This document shows, one piece after another, positions 40,348 through 42,297 of a DNA stretch of 42,297 nucleotides. This DNA comes from Candidatus Kryptoniota bacterium (lineage in GTDB: Bacteria; Bacteroidota; Ignavibacteria; Kryptoniales; JAKASW01), in NCBI GenBank assembly GCA_024641705.1, contig JAHECO010000032.1, positions 1 to 42,297 on the forward strand. Reading direction: 5' to 3'. The notes beneath the pieces were generated by a model. The model was given only the letters and a program-made list of their open reading frames with translations, was not told where the DNA came from and did not search any database. A program made the position numbers and the translations under genes. The stretch's first letter is position 1; each line of letters opens with the position of its first letter.

Positions 40348-41991
40348 CTACTTCACCTCGATTGCTTCAGGATGATAGTACGGCTCATGTACAATGACCG
40401 GTATCTCTTCAAAATTCTCAGGCGGCGGCGGCGGCGACGCGATTGTCCACTCAAGTGTAGTCCCTCCCCATGGATTGCTGCCTACGACCTTTCCCTTGAA
40501 AATCCCGTGCAGGAGATTCGCGAACATTATTATCAGACCGATCACAAGCACCCACGATCCGACCATCGAAATGTGCTGCCAGGTCTCGAACTTCGGCAGA
40601 TAGGCGAAGTACCTTCTCGGCATTCCTTCCGCGCCCATAACAAGCATGGGGAAATAAAGCATGTTGAAACCGACGAACATGATGGCTAGCGCCCAGTTCG
40701 CCGCCTTAATGCTGTACATTCTCCCGAACATCTTCGGCAGCCAGTAGTGCAGCGCACCGAAGAAGATGAAGACTCCGCCGCCGAAGATTATGTAGTGGAA
40801 GTGCCCTACTACGAAGTACGTCGCGTGGAGCTGCGCATCCGTGGCGACGGATCCCAGGAGCAGGCCCGTCAGACCGCCTATGCAGAATAGGAAAATGAAC
40901 GCCATGACGAAAAGGAACGGCGGCTTCAAGTCGATGGAGCCTTTGTACATTGTCGCGACCCAGTTAAACACTTTTATACCGCTCGGGACTGCAACCAGGA
41001 ATGTAAGGAAGGAAAAAACGAATTGTGCGGTGGTACTCATTCCCGCGACAAACATATGATGTCCCCAGACGAGATATCCGATGAAAGCAATCGCAAGGCT
41101 TGATATCGCGATGGCTTTGTATCCGAACACGGTCCTTCGCGAAAAAGTCGTGATTATTTCGGAGACCACTCCCATCGGCGGAAGTATCATGATATAGACT
41201 GCCGGGTGCGAATAAATCCAGAAGAGGTGCTGATATAGAACCGGATCACCACCTTTGGCGGGGTCGAAAATTCCGACGCTGAAAATTCTCTCGACCATGA
41301 TGAGGAGGAGAGTGATCGCAAGAACCGGCGTCGCGATGACCTGCACCCAGGCAGTCGCGTAGAGAGCCCACACGAAAAGGGGCATCTTAAACCAGCCCAT
41401 GCCGGGTGCCCTCAGCCTGTGGATCGTCGTGATGAAGTTCAGACCGGTGAGGATCGAAGAAAACCCTAGAATGAACACGCCGAAGACCGCCATCGTTACA
41501 TCGGTTCCGGTGCGGATGCTGTAAGGGATATAGAATGTCCAGCCCGTGTCCGGCAGACCGTTATGGAAGAGTGAAACTATAATTATGATCGAGCCTGTAA
41601 CGTAGAGGTACCAAGAGAGGAGGTTGAGCCTCGGAAAGGCGACATCCTTAGCCCCGATCTGGATCGGCAGAAAGAAATTGCCGAGCGTGGCCGGGATGCC
41701 CGGAATGACAAAGAGGAATATCATTATCACGCCGTGCAGTGTGAAGAGCGCATTGTATTCCTGAGCGGTAAACAGTTTCCCGGCCGGGCCGGGAACGAGC
41801 ATCTCGAGCCTCATCAGGACACCGAGAATAACCCCTACGGTGAAGAACGTAAAAAGCGAGACCATGTACAGGATTCCGATCCGCTTATGATCCGTGGATA
41901 GGATCCAGGCGAGAATGCCTTTCCTCTTTCCGTGGTTCTTCAGATAACTGTTCGCGAATGCCTCGTTGGGCGGGATCGCAACATCAGCCAT
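40348..41991 (-). CDS. coxA: Cytochrome c oxidase subunit I (A2-type)
   Basis: 547 residues from ATG 41991, about 12 helices. It holds low-spin heme, heme a3 and CuB. Key sites are TLHGVIM (low-spin heme His), YSHPAVY (CuB His cross-linked to Tyr), GHHMF (CuB His pair), GIKVFNW (K-channel Lys) and GHFHY (heme His pair). The YSHP form, without the Glu of HPEVY, is the mark of A2-type oxidases such as those of Rhodothermus. GGGAG six bases upstream supports the chosen start; an ATG at 42018 would overlap the SCO gene more. It overlaps the SCO gene by 8 nt. Confidence 0.95.
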   Translation of the reverse strand: MADVAIPPNEAFANSYLKNHGKRKGILAWILSTDHKRIGILYMVSLFTFFTVGVILGVLMRLEMLVPGPAGKLFTAQEYNALFTLHGVIMIFLFVIPGIPATLGNFFLPIQIGAKDVAFPRLNLLSWYLYVTGSIIIIVSLFHNGLPDTGWTFYIPYSIRTGTDVTMAVFGVFILGFSSILTGLNFITTIHRLRAPGMGWFKMPLFVWALYATAWVQVIATPVLAITLLLIMVERIFSVGIFDPAKGGDPVLYQHLFWIYSHPAVYIMILPPMGVVSEIITTFSRRTVFGYKAIAISSLAIAFIGYLVWGHHMFVAGMSTTAQFVFSFLTFLVAVPSGIKVFNWVATMYKGSIDLKPPFLFVMAFIFLFCIGGLTGLLLGSVATDAQLHATYFVVGHFHYIIFGGGVFIFFGALHYWLPKMFGRMYSIKAANWALAIMFVGFNMLYFPMLVMGAEGMPRRYFAYLPKFETWQHISMVGSWVLVIGLIIMFANLLHGIFKGKVVGSNPWGGTTLEWTIASPPPPPENFEEIPVIVHEPYYHPEAIEVK

Positions 41992-42297
41992 GTACTTCTC
42001 TCCCTTGCTTCTGTCCAATTTTCTTTGTCGATCTCAGGAACACGAGAAATCCTGCCAGGAACACGACGGTGCCGATTCCGACGATGCGTATGATGTTGAA
42101 GACGAGAGGCCCGCCTTCCGGCGTCTTACTGAAGCACACACACAGTATCGAGCTTATTATTTGCTCCGGTGTGCCCGACTTCGCCTCCATTATCGCCATC
42201 TTGAGGTCCACCGGCGAGAACGTGGTTCCCTGGATATACCTGATGATCTTCCCGTTCTTGTCGACTACGATCAATGCAGTGGGATGCGTGAACTTGA
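41984..42297 (-). CDS. SCO1/SenC-family copper chaperone, C-terminal part (cut by window edge)
   Basis: About 104 residues visible: KFTHPTALIVVDKNGKII, with the conserved copper-ligand His of the SCO fold (H in THPT), followed by a linker with CVCF, a transmembrane helix (about 60-80) and a basic tail. The N-terminal part with the CxxxC site lies beyond the right edge. SCO proteins deliver copper to CuA of subunit II. The C-terminal membrane anchor after the thioredoxin-like domain is the reverse of the common N-terminal anchor. The stop overlaps coxA by 8 nt. Confidence 0.82.
   Translation of the reverse strand, partial: KFTHPTALIVVDKNGKIIRYIQGTTFSPVDLKMAIMEAKSGTPEQIISSILCVCFSKTPEGGPLVFNIIRIVGIGTVVFLAGFLVFLRSTKKIGQKQGREVHG

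Overview
The window looks like a chromosomal segment from a respiring Gram-negative bacterium, most likely the Bacteroidota/Chlorobiota-Ignavibacteria group. Four things point there: an A2-type caa3-like cytochrome oxidase operon with a SCO protein, a Rieske/cytochrome b pair, LptF/LptG-type LPS exporters with an outer-membrane barrel, and a GTCATTCTGAG...GAAGAATCC intergenic repeat. The taxonomic placement is an inference from gene content, not a measurement. I see no tRNA, rRNA, CRISPR array, transposase or phage gene, so this is mostly core genome.

Layout: (1) 1-11139, all minus strand. A long run of closely spaced genes reads acyl-CoA ligase, class III aminotransferase, outer-membrane barrel, pilin-like protein, tryptophanase-type lyase, zinc-ribbon membrane protein, NanE, DapB-like dehydrogenase, CaCA-type exchanger and lipid kinase. 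It is followed by Rieske protein and cytochrome b, which runs off the left edge. (2) 11404-13360, minus: a sodium:solute symporter with a small two-helix membrane protein. (3) 13622-16317: an inverted repeat element, a promoter and the plus-strand lptF-lptG pair. (4) 16377-22639, minus: an orphan ABC ATPase, a membrane protein with a zinc-ribbon-like tail, an S9 peptidase, two overlapping unknown genes that may be one frameshifted gene, a hydrolase fragment and a secreted protein. (5) 23173-25721: an unknown membrane protein, a second pilin-like paralogue and a POT-type transporter. (6) 25999-29303, plus: a membrane metallophosphoesterase and a GT-C-like membrane protein with a large non-membrane C-terminal domain. 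(7) 29366-35922, plus: cdd, tdk, BMP-type binding lipoprotein, ABC ATPase, two permeases and purine nucleoside phosphorylase. (8) 35978-42297, minus: the cytochrome oxidase operon SCO-coxA-coxC-subunit IV-coxB-cyoE-membrane cytochrome c.

How the parts work together: cytochrome b and Rieske pass quinol electrons towards cytochrome c. The oxidase operon supplies the CuA/heme/CuB terminal oxidase, its copper chaperone (SCO), the heme O synthase and a large membrane-anchored cytochrome c that could be the electron donor. The nucleoside region is a self-contained uptake and salvage module: the ABC importer brings nucleosides in, Cdd deaminates cytidine, Tdk traps thymidine and PNP splits purine nucleosides.

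The most notable observations are: two paralogous MGTQQLL-type single-helix proteins of unknown function; two good sigma70-like promoters (lptF and cdd) whose predicted start points fall at or one base before the start codon, implying leaderless mRNAs; a six-codon mini-ORF overlapping the punA start behind a possible internal promoter; an eight-transmembrane cytochrome c; and a membrane protein carrying a signalling-protein zinc-ribbon tail with no output domain.
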